Below, piece after piece: positions 36,679 through 45,931 of a DNA stretch of 64,000 nucleotides; position 1 is the first letter of the stretch; every line of letters begins with the position of its first letter. This DNA comes from Aquabacter cavernae (lineage in GTDB: Bacteria; Pseudomonadota; Alphaproteobacteria; Rhizobiales; Xanthobacteraceae). The translations under genes and the position numbers were made by a program. The notes beneath the pieces are model-generated. The model did no database searches. It was not told the origin of the DNA and saw only the letters and a program-made list of their open reading frames with translations. The DNA lies in NCBI RefSeq assembly GCF_003993795.1, contig NZ_RWKV01000001.1, positions 168,599-232,598 of the forward strand, in the 5' to 3' direction.

Positions 36679-37635
36679 ATGATCCGCCTCTCCCGTATCG
36701 CCGCCGCCGTGGCGGTGGCCTTCACCGTGTTCGGCTTCACCTCCGCAGGCGCGCAGGAAGCGCCGCCCAAGGAATTCCGCATCGGCTTCCAGAAGGCGGG
36801 CCTGCCCGTCATCACCCGCCAGCAGAAGCTGATCGAGACCGCGCTGGCGCCCCAGGGCGTCAATGTGAAGTGGGTGGAATTCGCCGCCGGCCCGCCGCTT
36901 CTGGAGGCGCTCAATGCGGGCGCCGTGGATGTGGGCTGGACCGGCGATGCCCCGCCCATCTTCGCCCAGGCGGCGGGCGCCAATCTCGTCTATGTGGCCG
37001 CGCTTCCCTCCAACGGGGCGGGCGAGGGCATCCTCGTGCCGGCGGATTCGCCCATCAAGAGCGTGGCGGACCTGAAGGGCAAGAAGGTGGGCGTCACCAA
37101 GGGGTCCAGCGCCCATAACCTGCTGGTGGCGGCGCTGGAGCGGGCGGGCGTGCCCTTCTCCGACATCACCCCGGTCTATCTGAGCCCGGCTGACGCGGCG
37201 GCCGCCTTCGCCTCGGGCAAGATCGACGCCTGGTCCATCTGGGACCCCTTCTTCGCCATCGCCGAACTGCGCCAGCAGCCGCGCGTGCTCACCACCACCA
37301 AGGATGAGCTGAACGTCAACACCTACTTCCTCGCCAACAAGACCTTCGCCAATGCCCATCCCTCCACCGTTGTGAAGGCGGAAGAGGCGCTGAAGCAGAG
37401 CGCGGCCTGGGCCAATGCCAACAAGCCCGAAGTTGCGAAGGTTCTGTCCGAGGTCACGGGCGTGGATATCGCCGCCCAGACCCGCGCCGCCGATCGCCAG
37501 GTGTTCGGCGTCTTCCCGCTCACCGACGCCGTCATCGCCGGCCAGCAGCAGACCGCCGACCGCTTCGCCAAGCTCGGCCTCATCCCCCGCGCCATCGTGG
37601 TGAAGGACGCGGTCTGGGTGCGCCCCCAGAGCTGA
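36679..37635 (+). CDS. ssuA: Aliphatic sulfonate-binding protein SsuA, copy 2
   Basis: 318 residues; signal peptide ends near SAGAQ. It shares the whole fold with copy 1 ([54 protein letters not shown]) but differs at many surface and pocket positions. Two binding proteins with one permease and one ATPase suggest a broadened substrate range rather than redundancy. Confidence 0.92.
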   Translation: MIRLSRIAAAVAVAFTVFGFTSAGAQEAPPKEFRIGFQKAGLPVITRQQKLIETALAPQGVNVKWVEFAAGPPLLEALNAGAVDVGWTGDAPPIFAQAAGANLVYVAALPSNGAGEGILVPADSPIKSVADLKGKKVGVTKGSSAHNLLVAALERAGVPFSDITPVYLSPADAAAAFASGKIDAWSIWDPFFAIAELRQQPRVLTTTKDELNVNTYFLANKTFANAHPSTVVKAEEALKQSAAWANANKPEVAKVLSEVTGVDIAAQTRAADRQVFGVFPLTDAVIAGQQQTADRFAKLGLIPRAIVVKDAVWVRPQS

Positions 37636-37663
37636 GCCCGGCATTGTCACGAGAGATTGTCCC

Positions 37664-38815
37664 ATGACCCGCGATCCCCTCAATTTCTTCTGGTTCATTC
37701 CCACCCATGGCGACGGCGCCTATCTCGGCTCCGAGACCCGCCAGCGCCCGCCGGAGTTCGGCTATTTCAAGCAGATCGCCCAGGCGGTGGACCGGCTCGG
37801 CTACCAGGGCGTGCTGCTGCCCACCGGGCAGAGCTGCGAGGACAGCTGGATCACCGCCACCGGCCTTGCGGCGGTGACGGAGCGGCTGAAATTCCTGGTG
37901 GCGCTGCGTCCCGGCGTGACCACGCCCGCCTTCGCCGCGCGCCAGACCGCCGCCCTCGACCGGCTGAGCAACGGGCGCCTGCTGCTCAATGTGGTGGTGG
38001 GCGGAAACCCCACCGAACTGGCGGGCGACGGTGTCTTCATCGGCCATGACGAGCGCTATGCCCAGGCGGCGGAATTCCTGGAGATCTGGGAGCGCCTCGT
38101 CACCGGCGAGACCGTGACGTTCGATGGAAAATATTACCGCATCGAGGGAGGGCGGCTGGATTTCACCCCGGTCCAGAAGCCCCGGCCGCCGCTCTATTTC
38201 GGCGGCTCCTCGGAGGCGGGCCAGCATCTCGCCGTGGACCAGACCGATCTCTATCTCACCTGGGGCGAGCCGCCGGAGGGCGTGGCCGAGAAGATCGCCC
38301 AGGTGCGCCGCAAGGCCGCCGCGCGCGGCCGCTCCGTCCGCTTCGGCATCCGCCTGCACTTCATCGTGCGCGAGACCGAGGAGGAAGCCTGGGCGGCGGC
38401 GGACAAGCTCATCAGCCGCATTTCCGACGACCAGATCGCCCGCGCCCAGGAGCGGTTCGTGAAGGAGATGGATTCGGTGGGCCAGCGCCGCATGGCGGCC
38501 CTCCATGGCGGGCGCCGCGACAAGCTGCTGGTGGCGCCCAATCTGTGGGCGGGCGTGGGCCTCGTGCGCTCCGGCGCCGGCACGGCCCTGGTGGGCACGC
38601 CGGAGCAGGTGGCCACGCGGCTTGCGGAATACCAGGCGCTGGGCGTCGATACGGTGATCGGCTCGGGCTATCCGCATCTGGAAGAGGCCTACCGGGTGGC
38701 CGAACTGCTGTTCCCCGCCTTGGGGCTCGGCCGGGATGCCGCCTTCAACCGCAACGTGGCGAACGAGTTCTCCGTGGGTACCCATGGCGGCTCGCGGTTG
38801 AAAGCGGCGTCATGA
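37664..38815 (+). CDS. ssuD: FMNH2-dependent alkanesulfonate monooxygenase SsuD
   Basis: 383 residues, the usual length, and a TIM-barrel luciferase-like enzyme. Family blocks are present: [71 protein letters not shown] and [14 protein letters not shown]. It cleaves alkanesulfonates to aldehyde and sulfite using FMNH2 from the reductase at 35113. Its stop overlaps the SsuC start (ATGA). Confidence 0.95.
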   Translation: MTRDPLNFFWFIPTHGDGAYLGSETRQRPPEFGYFKQIAQAVDRLGYQGVLLPTGQSCEDSWITATGLAAVTERLKFLVALRPGVTTPAFAARQTAALDRLSNGRLLLNVVVGGNPTELAGDGVFIGHDERYAQAAEFLEIWERLVTGETVTFDGKYYRIEGGRLDFTPVQKPRPPLYFGGSSEAGQHLAVDQTDLYLTWGEPPEGVAEKIAQVRRKAAARGRSVRFGIRLHFIVRETEEEAWAAADKLISRISDDQIARAQERFVKEMDSVGQRRMAALHGGRRDKLLVAPNLWAGVGLVRSGAGTALVGTPEQVATRLAEYQALGVDTVIGSGYPHLEEAYRVAELLFPALGLGRDAAFNRNVANEFSVGTHGGSRLKAAS

Positions 38816-39588
38816 CCGCGCTCGCCCGCTTCGTGCGTCAGGGTGTGGGGTGGATCCTGCCGCTCCTCCTGCTGGTGGTCTGGGAAGTGGCCGCCCGCCT
38901 CGGGGAGATCCCCAAGAACATCCTCCCCGCCCCGTCCGACGTGGGCGCCGCGCTCTGGAAGCTCTCCGTTTCCGGCGAGATCTTCCGGCACATCTATGTC
39001 TCCTCCTGGCGGGCCCTCACGGGCTTCGCCATCGGCGGCTCCATCGGCTTCGCCCTGGGGCTCGCCAACGGCCTGTCGGATGCCAGCCGCGCGGTCTCGG
39101 ACACGACGCTGCAGATGGTGCGCAACATTCCCCATCTCGCCCTCATCCCGCTGGTGATCCTGTGGTTCGGGATCGACGAGGAGGCGAAGCTCTTCCTCGT
39201 GGCGCTGGGGGTGTTCTTTCCCATCTATATCAACACGCTGCACGGCATCCGCACGGTGGATCCGCAGCTCATCGAGATGGGCCGGATCTACGGCATGTCG
39301 CGCATCGCGCTGTTCGTGAAGGTGATCCTGCCCGGCGCGCTGCCCTCCATCTTCGTGGGCCTGCGCTACGCGCTGGGCATCATGTGGCTCACCCTCATCG
39401 TGGCCGAAACCATCTCGGCCTCCTCGGGCCTCGGCTACATGGCCATGCAGGCGCGCGAGTTCCTGCTCATCGAGGTGGTGGTCCTGTCCATCCTCATCTA
39501 CGCGCTTCTCGGCAAGCTGGCGGACAGCGCCGCCCGCCTGCTGGAGCGCGTCTTTCTCAAATGGCACCCCGCCTTCCAGCTCCAGTGA
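38812..39588 (+). CDS. ssuC: Sulfonate ABC transporter permease SsuC
   Basis: 258 residues with six predicted membrane segments. The EAA loop region is [20 protein letters not shown]. The start at 38812 is set by the ATGA overlap with ssuD; longer in-frame versions would read through ssuD. It forms the channel for either SsuA protein. Confidence 0.93.
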   Translation: MTALARFVRQGVGWILPLLLLVVWEVAARLGEIPKNILPAPSDVGAALWKLSVSGEIFRHIYVSSWRALTGFAIGGSIGFALGLANGLSDASRAVSDTTLQMVRNIPHLALIPLVILWFGIDEEAKLFLVALGVFFPIYINTLHGIRTVDPQLIEMGRIYGMSRIALFVKVILPGALPSIFVGLRYALGIMWLTLIVAETISASSGLGYMAMQAREFLLIEVVVLSILIYALLGKLADSAARLLERVFLKWHPAFQLQ

Positions 39589-39597
39589 GGTGAGCCC

Positions 39598-40437
39598 ATG
39601 AACATCGCCCTACGCGACGCGCAGCCCGCTTTCAGTCCTCAGGTGCGGTTCGAGGGTGCGCCCTTCCTGGCCGCTCCCAAGGTCCAGGCGCCCGCCCCCG
39701 ATGCGGGCGCGGCCTTCGCCTTCCAGGGCGTGCGCAAGGCGTTCGGGCCGAAGGCCGTGCTGCATGGGCTGGACCTGACTGTCCCGGCCGGCGCGTTCGT
39801 GGCTGTGATCGGCAAGAGCGGTTGCGGCAAGAGCACGCTGCTGCGCCTCCTCACCGGCCTGGACGCGCCCACCTCCGGCGCCATCGCCTTCGAGGCAAGC
39901 GGGGCGAAGGATCCGGCGCGGCTCACCCGCGTGATGTTCCAGGAGCCGCGCCTGCTGCCCTGGGCGCGGGTGGTGGCCAATGTGGAGGTGGGGCTCTCTC
40001 ACCTGCGCTCCAAGGCCGAGCGGCGACGGACCGCGCTCTCCTTGCTGGCGGATGTGGGCCTCGCGGACCGGGCGGATGAATGGCCCTCGGTCCTCTCCGG
40101 CGGCCAGCGCCAGCGCGTGGCCCTTGCCCGCGCGCTGGCCAGCCGTCCGCGCATCCTCGCTCTGGATGAGCCGCTGGGCGCGCTGGATGCCTTGACCCGC
40201 ATCGAGATGCAGCAATTGCTGGAGCGCATCTGGCTCCAGCAGGGCTTCACGGCGGTTCTGGTCACCCATGACGTGGCCGAGGCGGTGGCCCTGGCCGACC
40301 GCGTGGTGCTGGTGGAGGAGGGGCGCATCGCCCTCGATCTGGAGATCCCGCTTCCCCGTCCCCGCCGTCGCGGCTCGCCCGAGCTGGCGCGGCTGGAAGG
40401 GGTGATCCTGGAAAAGCTCCTGGGCAGCGCCGCCTGA
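39598..40437 (+). CDS. ssuB: Sulfonate ABC transporter ATPase SsuB
   Basis: 279 residues. Motifs: Walker [11 protein letters not shown]-loop [10 protein letters not shown], signature [15 protein letters not shown], Walker [14 protein letters not shown]-loop VTHD. An extra about 40-residue N-terminal extension precedes the ATPase core. The start is 9 bases after ssuC with GAGGTGAG upstream. It is the last recognisable ssu gene. Confidence 0.93.
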   Translation: MNIALRDAQPAFSPQVRFEGAPFLAAPKVQAPAPDAGAAFAFQGVRKAFGPKAVLHGLDLTVPAGAFVAVIGKSGCGKSTLLRLLTGLDAPTSGAIAFEASGAKDPARLTRVMFQEPRLLPWARVVANVEVGLSHLRSKAERRRTALSLLADVGLADRADEWPSVLSGGQRQRVALARALASRPRILALDEPLGALDALTRIEMQQLLERIWLQQGFTAVLVTHDVAEAVALADRVVLVEEGRIALDLEIPLPRPRRRGSPELARLEGVILEKLLGSAA

Positions 40438-40535
40438 GGCGTGCGCCCGAGCAGACTTCAAACGGCCCGAGGATTGGGATATTTCGCGGTTGGCGGCGGG
40501 TGTTCCGCCGAGTTCTCCTGCACGGGCGCCGCGCC

Positions 40536-41429
40536 ATGACCCTCAGCTTCACCGGCCTCTCCGCCTTCCCGCTGACGCCGGCGGACGCTGAAGGCGTGGT
40601 GGATGTGGATGCCCTCGGCCGCCTCGTGGACCGGATCGCCCGGAGCGCGCCGGACTCCATCGGCCTGCTGGGCAGCACGGGCATCTATGCCTATCTGGAT
40701 CGCACTGAGCGCAAGCGCGCGGTGGTGGCAGCCGTGGAGGCGGCGGGTCGTGTGCCGGTGATCGTCGGCGTCGGCGCGTTGCGGTCCTCCAGGGCCTGCG
40801 ACCTCGCGCGGGATGCCGAGGCGGCCGGGGCGGCGGGACTTCTCCTCGCCCCCATGTCCTATACGCCGCTCACGCAGGACGAGGCGGAGCACCATTATCG
40901 CGCGGTGTCCGGCGCCACGGGCCTGCCGCTCTGCGTCTACAACAATCCCGGCACCACAGGCTTCCGCTTCCCCCCGGACCTGATCGGCCGGCTGGCCGCC
41001 TTGCCCCGGATCGCCGCCATCAAGATGCCGCTGCCGGCGGACGGGGATTTCGCCGGGGAACTGCGCACGCTTCGCCCCCTCGTGCCCGACAGCTTTGCCA
41101 TCGGCTATAGCGGCGACTGGGGCGCGGCGCCCGCTCTGCTGGCGGGTGGTGCGGCCTGGTACAGCGTGGTGGCGGGCCTGCTGCCCGGCCCGGCGCTGCG
41201 CCTGACCCGCGCCGCCCAAGCGGGGCAGGCGGACGCGGCGGCGGCCCTCGATGCGGCCTTCGCGCCCCTGTGGTCGCTGTTCCGCGCCCATGGGAGCCTG
41301 CGCGTCATGTATGTGGTGGCCGAGCGCCTGGGCCTTTCGGTCGGTGATCCGCCCCTGCCGCTCCGGCGCCCGGATGCGTCCGTGGCGCAGGAAGTGGAGG
41401 CGGCCCTGGAGCGGCTGGCGGTCCTGTAA
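40536..41429 (+). CDS. Dihydrodipicolinate synthase (DapA)-family aldolase/lyase
   Basis: 297 residues from the ATG at 40536; an earlier in-frame ATG at 40500 adds 12 Arg-rich residues. It is a TIM-barrel class I aldolase with Schiff-base Lys163 (IAAIKMP) and the catalytic Tyr135 in VYNNPGTTG. The usual GSTG pyruvate carboxylate motif (GLLGSTG) is present. It may be a true DapA or one of the many pyruvate-dependent lyases; the odd GTTG in place of GRT favours a catabolic paralogue. It is 98 bases after ssuB and convergent with the GATase1/AraC gene. Confidence 0.8.
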   Translation: MTLSFTGLSAFPLTPADAEGVVDVDALGRLVDRIARSAPDSIGLLGSTGIYAYLDRTERKRAVVAAVEAAGRVPVIVGVGALRSSRACDLARDAEAAGAAGLLLAPMSYTPLTQDEAEHHYRAVSGATGLPLCVYNNPGTTGFRFPPDLIGRLAALPRIAAIKMPLPADGDFAGELRTLRPLVPDSFAIGYSGDWGAAPALLAGGAAWYSVVAGLLPGPALRLTRAAQAGQADAAAALDAAFAPLWSLFRAHGSLRVMYVVAERLGLSVGDPPLPLRRPDASVAQEVEAALERLAVL

Positions 41430-41441
41430 GCACTGCTGCTC

Positions 41442-42428
41442 TCAGGAAGAGGGGAAACGCCCCACCTCCGCCGCGCCGAACTTGTCCCGGTAGTCCTGCG
41501 GGCTGACGCCCAGCTGGCGGCGGAAGGCGCGCCGCATGCGCTCCTCGTCCACGAAGCCGCAGCGTGTGGCGATTTCCTTGATGCTCTGGCGCGTCTCCTC
41601 CAGGGCGCGGCGTGCCGCATCCAGCCGCAACTCCTCCACCACCTTGGCGGGCGTCCGGCCGGTTCGGGCCGCATAGAGGCGCGCGAAAGTGCGCGGGCTC
41701 ATGGAGGCCCGCTCCGCCAGCACCTCCACGCGGAGGTCTTCCATCAGGTGATCGCTGATCCAGCGATGCAGGCCCTCGAAGCCGGCATCGTCCGCCTCCT
41801 GCAAGGCGAGCGGCACGCTGAACTGGGTCTGCCCTCCCGCCCGCTTCAGGAACACCACGAGGCGCTTGGCGACGCGGATCGCTTCCCCGTGGCCGCGATC
41901 ATCCTCGATGAGCGCGAGGGCGAGATCGATGCCCGCCGTGACCCCCGCCGAGGTCCAGACCGGTCCGTCCCGCTCATAGATGGCATCGGGCGACACGGTC
42001 AGTTGCGGATATCGGTCCTGCAGCAGCTTGCAGGAGCCCCAATGGGTCACGACCCTGCGCCCGGCGAGCAGCCCCGCCGCCGCCAGCACGAAAGTGCCGG
42101 TACAGACCGAGCAGACCCGGCGGACCTGGGCGGCATGGGCGGTCAGCCATTGGAGGAGTGGCCCGTGGGCTGCCGCCTCATGGACGCCCGGGCCGCCCAC
42201 CACCAGCAGCGTGTCCACCTCGCCCACCTCCGCGAGGGACCGCGTCATGAGTTCGAGGCCGGAGGAGGTGCGGACCAGCCCGCCCGCCACGGACGCCACC
42301 GTCAGGCGATAGGGCGCGGGCTCGCGTCCGGCCGTCTCGCACGACAATTCGAAAGCCGCCAGCGGGCCGGACAGGTCCAGCAGCAGGGCATCGGGAAACA
42401 CCACGAAGACGACGGACCGCTGCGGCAT
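41442..42428 (-). CDS. GlxA-family transcriptional regulator (GATase1 + AraC), copy 1
   Basis: 328 residues from the ATG at 42428, preceded by GGAGAG; upstream in-frame TTG 42509 and ATG 42503 lack a ribosome-binding site. The DJ-1/PfpI-like GATase1 domain is at about 5-175, with the nucleophile-elbow sequence SVCTGTFVLAAAGLL. A C-terminal AraC helix-turn-helix pair follows (LAERASMSPRTFARLYAART, then IATRCGFVDEERMRRAFRRQ). Known relatives sense carnitine, choline or arginine-type compounds. It is divergent from the isonitrile-hydratase-like gene at 42540 and likely controls it. Confidence 0.88.
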   Translation of the reverse strand: MPQRSVVFVVFPDALLLDLSGPLAAFELSCETAGREPAPYRLTVASVAGGLVRTSSGLELMTRSLAEVGEVDTLLVVGGPGVHEAAAHGPLLQWLTAHAAQVRRVCSVCTGTFVLAAAGLLAGRRVVTHWGSCKLLQDRYPQLTVSPDAIYERDGPVWTSAGVTAGIDLALALIEDDRGHGEAIRVAKRLVVFLKRAGGQTQFSVPLALQEADDAGFEGLHRWISDHLMEDLRVEVLAERASMSPRTFARLYAARTGRTPAKVVEELRLDAARRALEETRQSIKEIATRCGFVDEERMRRAFRRQLGVSPQDYRDKFGAAEVGRFPSS

Positions 42429-42539
42429 GCCGCTCTCCACCGGCTGCAATCGAAAGGTGGCAGGAAAGGAGGGCAGAATGTCGTTTCCGCCTTCTGTTGT
42501 CATGCCCAAAATCGGTCTTCAGAAAAACGGGAGGCATCC

Positions 42540-43265
42540 TTGAGTAAACAGACACTGGATATCGGGCTTCTGTTCTTTCCCGGAATGACGCAGCTCGACG
42601 TAACCGGACCCTTTGAAGTGTTCGCGCGCCTGCCGGGCGTGCGAATGCATCTGCTGTGGAAGCGCATCGAGCCCATCACCAGCGATGTGGGCCTCACGGT
42701 GATGCCGACCACCACCTTCGCGGACTGCCCCGCGCTGGACGTGCTCTGCGTCGGTGGCGGGCCGGGCCAGATGGCGCTGATGGACGACCCGGAGGTCATG
42801 GCCTTCGTGGCGCAGGCGGGGGCTGAGGCGCGCTATGTGACCTCGGTCTGCGCGGGCTGCTTCATCCTGGCGGGCGCGGGCCTGCTGGACGGCTATCGCT
42901 CGGCCTGCCACTGGCTCTCGCGCGACCAGTTGTCGGTGCTGGGCGCGATCCCGGTGAACGAGCGCATCGTGGTGGACCGCAACCGCATCTCCGGCGGCGG
43001 GGTCACGGCCGGGATCGACTTCGCCTTTCAGGTGGCCGCCGAACTGTGCGGCGACGATGTCGCCAAGCGCCTCCAGCTCATGCTGGAATATGATCCCAAG
43101 CCCCCCTTCGACATTTCGGAGACGACGGCGCCCCCGGACGTGCTGGAGGAAATCCGCACTGCCGCCCGGCCGCTGCTGGAGGAGCGGCTGCGCTCCAGCG
43201 AGCGGGCGGCCGCGCGCCGGCGCGCAGAGGGCACGGCGCCCGCCCAGGCCGGAGCCGCGCAATGA
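42540..43265 (+). CDS. DJ-1/PfpI enzyme resembling isonitrile hydratase, copy 1
   Basis: 241 residues from a TTG start with GGGAGG 6 bases upstream. It has the N-terminal Asp of the family (TQLDVTGPFEVF, Asp20) and the nucleophile Cys104 in TSVCAGCF. In Pseudomonas isocyanide hydratases the residue after the nucleophile is Thr; here it is Ala105, and a second Cys follows at 107. The known reaction is R-NC + H2O giving an N-substituted formamide. The sequence after residue 200 is an Arg/Ala-rich tail. It overlaps the dehydrogenase start (ATGA), so the two products are made together. Isonitrile activity is inferred from similarity. Confidence 0.75.
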   Translation: MSKQTLDIGLLFFPGMTQLDVTGPFEVFARLPGVRMHLLWKRIEPITSDVGLTVMPTTTFADCPALDVLCVGGGPGQMALMDDPEVMAFVAQAGAEARYVTSVCAGCFILAGAGLLDGYRSACHWLSRDQLSVLGAIPVNERIVVDRNRISGGGVTAGIDFAFQVAAELCGDDVAKRLQLMLEYDPKPPFDISETTAPPDVLEEIRTAARPLLEERLRSSERAAARRRAEGTAPAQAGAAQ

Positions 43266-44326
43266 CCCGGACCATCCGGCGCACGGAGGAAGACGGGCAA
43301 AGCGTCTTCCGGTTCGAGGACCCGGCCTGCGATCTCTCCGGCGTCATTGTCGTGGATTCGCTGGTGCTGGGGCCGGCGACCGGGGGATGCCGCTTCTGGC
43401 GCTATGACGACCCCGCCGCCATGCTGGCCGACGCGCGGCGGCTGGCGCGCGGCATGAGCTACAAGAATGCCATGGCGGGCCTGCCCCTGGGGGGCGGGAA
43501 ATCCGTCATCCATCGCCCCGGCGGCGCGTTCGACCGGGAGGCGCTCTTCCGGGCGTTCGGCGAGGTGCTGAACGACCTTCGCGGCGTGTATCTGGCGGCC
43601 GAGGACGTGGGCACCACGCCCGGTGACATGGAAGTGGTCCGCGCGCAGACGCCGTTCGTCTTCGGGTTGCCCGCCAGCGGCATGCAGGCCGGGGGCGATC
43701 CCTCGCCCTGGACCGCGCTCGGCGTCTTCCTGTGCATCGAGCAGGTCTTCGCGCGGCGCGGCATGGCGCTCGCGGGACGCCGGGTGGCCGTCCAGGGGCT
43801 CGGCAGCGTGGGGCGGGACCTGTGCCGGCAGCTTCATGCGGGCGGCGCTACGCTGGTGGTGGCCGATGTCCATGAGCAGGCGGTGGCGCGCCTGCTGGCT
43901 GAGGTGCCTGCGGAAGTGGTTTCGCCGCACGCCATCCACCGGGCTCATGTGGACCTCTTCGCCCCCTGCGCGCTGGGCGGAGGGCTCAATCCGCAGACCA
44001 TCCCGGAGCTGTCGGCCGCCTTCGTGGTGGGCGCGGCGAACAACCAGCTCGCCACCCCCGACGATGGCGAACGCCTGCATGCGCGGGGCATCCTCTATGC
44101 GCCCGATTATGTGGCCAATGCGGGGGGCATCATCAATGTTGCGGCGGAATATCTGGGGCACGACCGGGATGCGGTTCTCGCCCGCGTGCGCCGCATTCCG
44201 GATCGGCTGACCGAGGTGCTGGACCGGGCGGAGCAGACCGGAACATCTCCCGCGCGGGTGGCCGACGCCATGGCGCGCGACCTGATCGCCACCGCTTCGG
44301 GGGAGGCCATCCTGGCAACCGGATAG
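43262..44326 (+). CDS. Leu/Phe/Val dehydrogenase-family amino acid dehydrogenase
   Basis: 354 residues. The family signature is clear: LGPATGGCRFWRY, MSYKNAMAGLPLGGGKSVI (substrate Lys68, catalytic Lys80) and AAEDVGTTPGDMEV. It has a Rossmann NAD site (QGLGSVGRDLCRQL). Such enzymes reversibly deaminate a branched or aromatic L-amino acid to the 2-oxo acid with NAD+. The Cys in GGCRF replaces the usual Thr of leucine dehydrogenases, so the side-chain preference may differ. It is translationally coupled to the isonitrile-hydratase-like gene and followed by a GC hairpin. Confidence 0.88.
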   Translation: MTRTIRRTEEDGQSVFRFEDPACDLSGVIVVDSLVLGPATGGCRFWRYDDPAAMLADARRLARGMSYKNAMAGLPLGGGKSVIHRPGGAFDREALFRAFGEVLNDLRGVYLAAEDVGTTPGDMEVVRAQTPFVFGLPASGMQAGGDPSPWTALGVFLCIEQVFARRGMALAGRRVAVQGLGSVGRDLCRQLHAGGATLVVADVHEQAVARLLAEVPAEVVSPHAIHRAHVDLFAPCALGGGLNPQTIPELSAAFVVGAANNQLATPDDGERLHARGILYAPDYVANAGGIINVAAEYLGHDRDAVLARVRRIPDRLTEVLDRAEQTGTSPARVADAMARDLIATASGEAILATG

Positions 44327-44346
44327 CTGCCGCCGTCGCGCGGCGT

Positions 44347-44364
44347 GCGGGCCTTCCGGCCCGC
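44347..44364 (+). terminator. GC hairpin after the dehydrogenase
   Basis: GCGGGCC-TTCC-GGCCCGC is a 7-bp stem with a UUCC loop, 20 bases after the stop codon. No T-run is present. A second, weaker stem (GGCGGGA/TCCCGCC, 44450-44474) lies in the same 204-base gap before the binding-protein gene. Confidence 0.5.
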
Positions 44365-44530
44365 CTCCACGCGATGGCAGAAAACGAGGGAAAACGGCCA
44401 TTGTAGGCAAGTGAGACGCGGCGCAAGCTTCACATAACGAGCACCTGAAGGCGGGACATCCAAACGATCCCGCCGACCACCTTCCAAACCATTCAAGGCC
44501 GCGAAACGCGGCGCGCAGGGGAACACTTCA

Positions 44531-45793
44531 ATGATCCAGGACCGAAAGATTCCACACGGGACACGTTCGATAAGCCGCCTGCTGGCCTCGGCCGCCGGCG
44601 TGCTCGCGGCATTGGTGATGACCGCCGGTGTCTCCGTCGCGCAGATTTCCAACGGCACCATCAAGATCGGCCTCATCAACGATCAGTCCGGCCCGCTCTC
44701 CGACCTGTCGGGCCGTGGCTCGGTCGCGGCCGCGAAGCTGGCGCTGGAGGATTTCAAGAAGCTCGACCCCGCCGTGAAGGTGGACCTGCTGGTGGCGGAT
44801 CACCAGAACAAGGCGGACGTGGGCGCGCAGGTGGTGCGCAAATGGTTCGATGCGGACGGCGTGGACATGGTGGTGGATGTCGGCAATTCGGCCGTCGCCC
44901 TGGCCATCCAGTCGGTCGCCCGTGAGAAGAACAAGATCGTCATCTATTCCGCCGTCGGCACGGTGGACATCACCGGCAAGCAGTGCGCGCCCGGCGGGCT
45001 CGCCTGGCTCCACGACAATTACAATCTGGTCGCCGGCCCCATCCGCAAGCTGGTGGCGCAGGGGCAGGACAAGTGGTTCTTCATCGCCGCCGACTATGCC
45101 TTCGGCCGGAACATGGTGTCCGAATCCGAGCGCATGCTGAAGGAGGTGGGCGGCAAGTCCATGGGCGCCGTCTTCCATCCGCTGGGCACCAGCGACTATT
45201 CCTCCTTCCTCCTGCAGGCCCAGGGCTCGGGCGCGAAGGTGGTGGCGTTCGCCAATGCGGGCGAGCAGCTGGTTTCCTCCATCAAGCAGTGGAACGAGTT
45301 CAACATGAATGCCGGCCCCCAGACGCCGGTGGCCCTGCTCATGTTCCTCACCGATGTGCACGGCATGGGCCCGCAAATGGCCCAGGGCCTCACCACCGTC
45401 ACGTCCTGGTACTGGGACCTGAATGACGAAACCCGCGCCTTTGCGAACCGCTTCTTCGCGCTGCACGGGGCCATGCCCACCGCGCCCCAGGCGGCGGTCT
45501 ATTCGGCGGTGTTCCACTATCTGAAGGCCGCCGCCGCCATCAATTCCGACGATACCGACCGCGTGCTGGAGAAGATGCGCGCCACGCCGGTGGACGACTT
45601 CTATGCGCCGGGCGCGAAGCTGCGGGCGGACAACAAGCTCGTGCACGATTTCTATCTGGTGCAGGTGAAGGCGCCGAAGGACGTGCAGAAGCCCTGGGCC
45701 TATTACAACGTGGTCGAGAAGATCCCGGCGGACGTGGCCTACCGCCCCCTGAGCGAGAGCGAGTGCCCGCTGGTCGCGGCAAAGACGAAGTAG
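44531..45793 (+). CDS. Periplasmic ligand-binding protein (Peripla_BP_6, branched-chain amino acid type)
   Basis: 420 residues; signal peptide ends near SVAQ (about residue 37). The type I periplasmic fold starts with TIKIGLINDQSGPLSDLSGR and continues with YAFGRNMVSESERML and FHPLGTSDYSSFLLQAQGSG. Proteins of this family serve Liv-type ABC transporters. No permease or ATPase gene is adjacent, so it must use a transporter encoded elsewhere or act as a sensor. Its position suggests it delivers the substrate of the surrounding amidohydrolase and oxidase genes. Confidence 0.9.
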   Translation: MIQDRKIPHGTRSISRLLASAAGVLAALVMTAGVSVAQISNGTIKIGLINDQSGPLSDLSGRGSVAAAKLALEDFKKLDPAVKVDLLVADHQNKADVGAQVVRKWFDADGVDMVVDVGNSAVALAIQSVAREKNKIVIYSAVGTVDITGKQCAPGGLAWLHDNYNLVAGPIRKLVAQGQDKWFFIAADYAFGRNMVSESERMLKEVGGKSMGAVFHPLGTSDYSSFLLQAQGSGAKVVAFANAGEQLVSSIKQWNEFNMNAGPQTPVALLMFLTDVHGMGPQMAQGLTTVTSWYWDLNDETRAFANRFFALHGAMPTAPQAAVYSAVFHYLKAAAAINSDDTDRVLEKMRATPVDDFYAPGAKLRADNKLVHDFYLVQVKAPKDVQKPWAYYNVVEKIPADVAYRPLSESECPLVAAKTK

Positions 45794-45931
45794 GCGCCAC
45801 GCACAAGGCGGCGACACCAATCACGTTCAGGAAGCGCCCAAAAACAACGGCCGGAGCGTTTCAGTGCCTCCCTGGAGACATTGGACGCTCCGGACCGCGC
45901 CAATCATCCCCTTTTCCGGAGGCTGGCAGCC

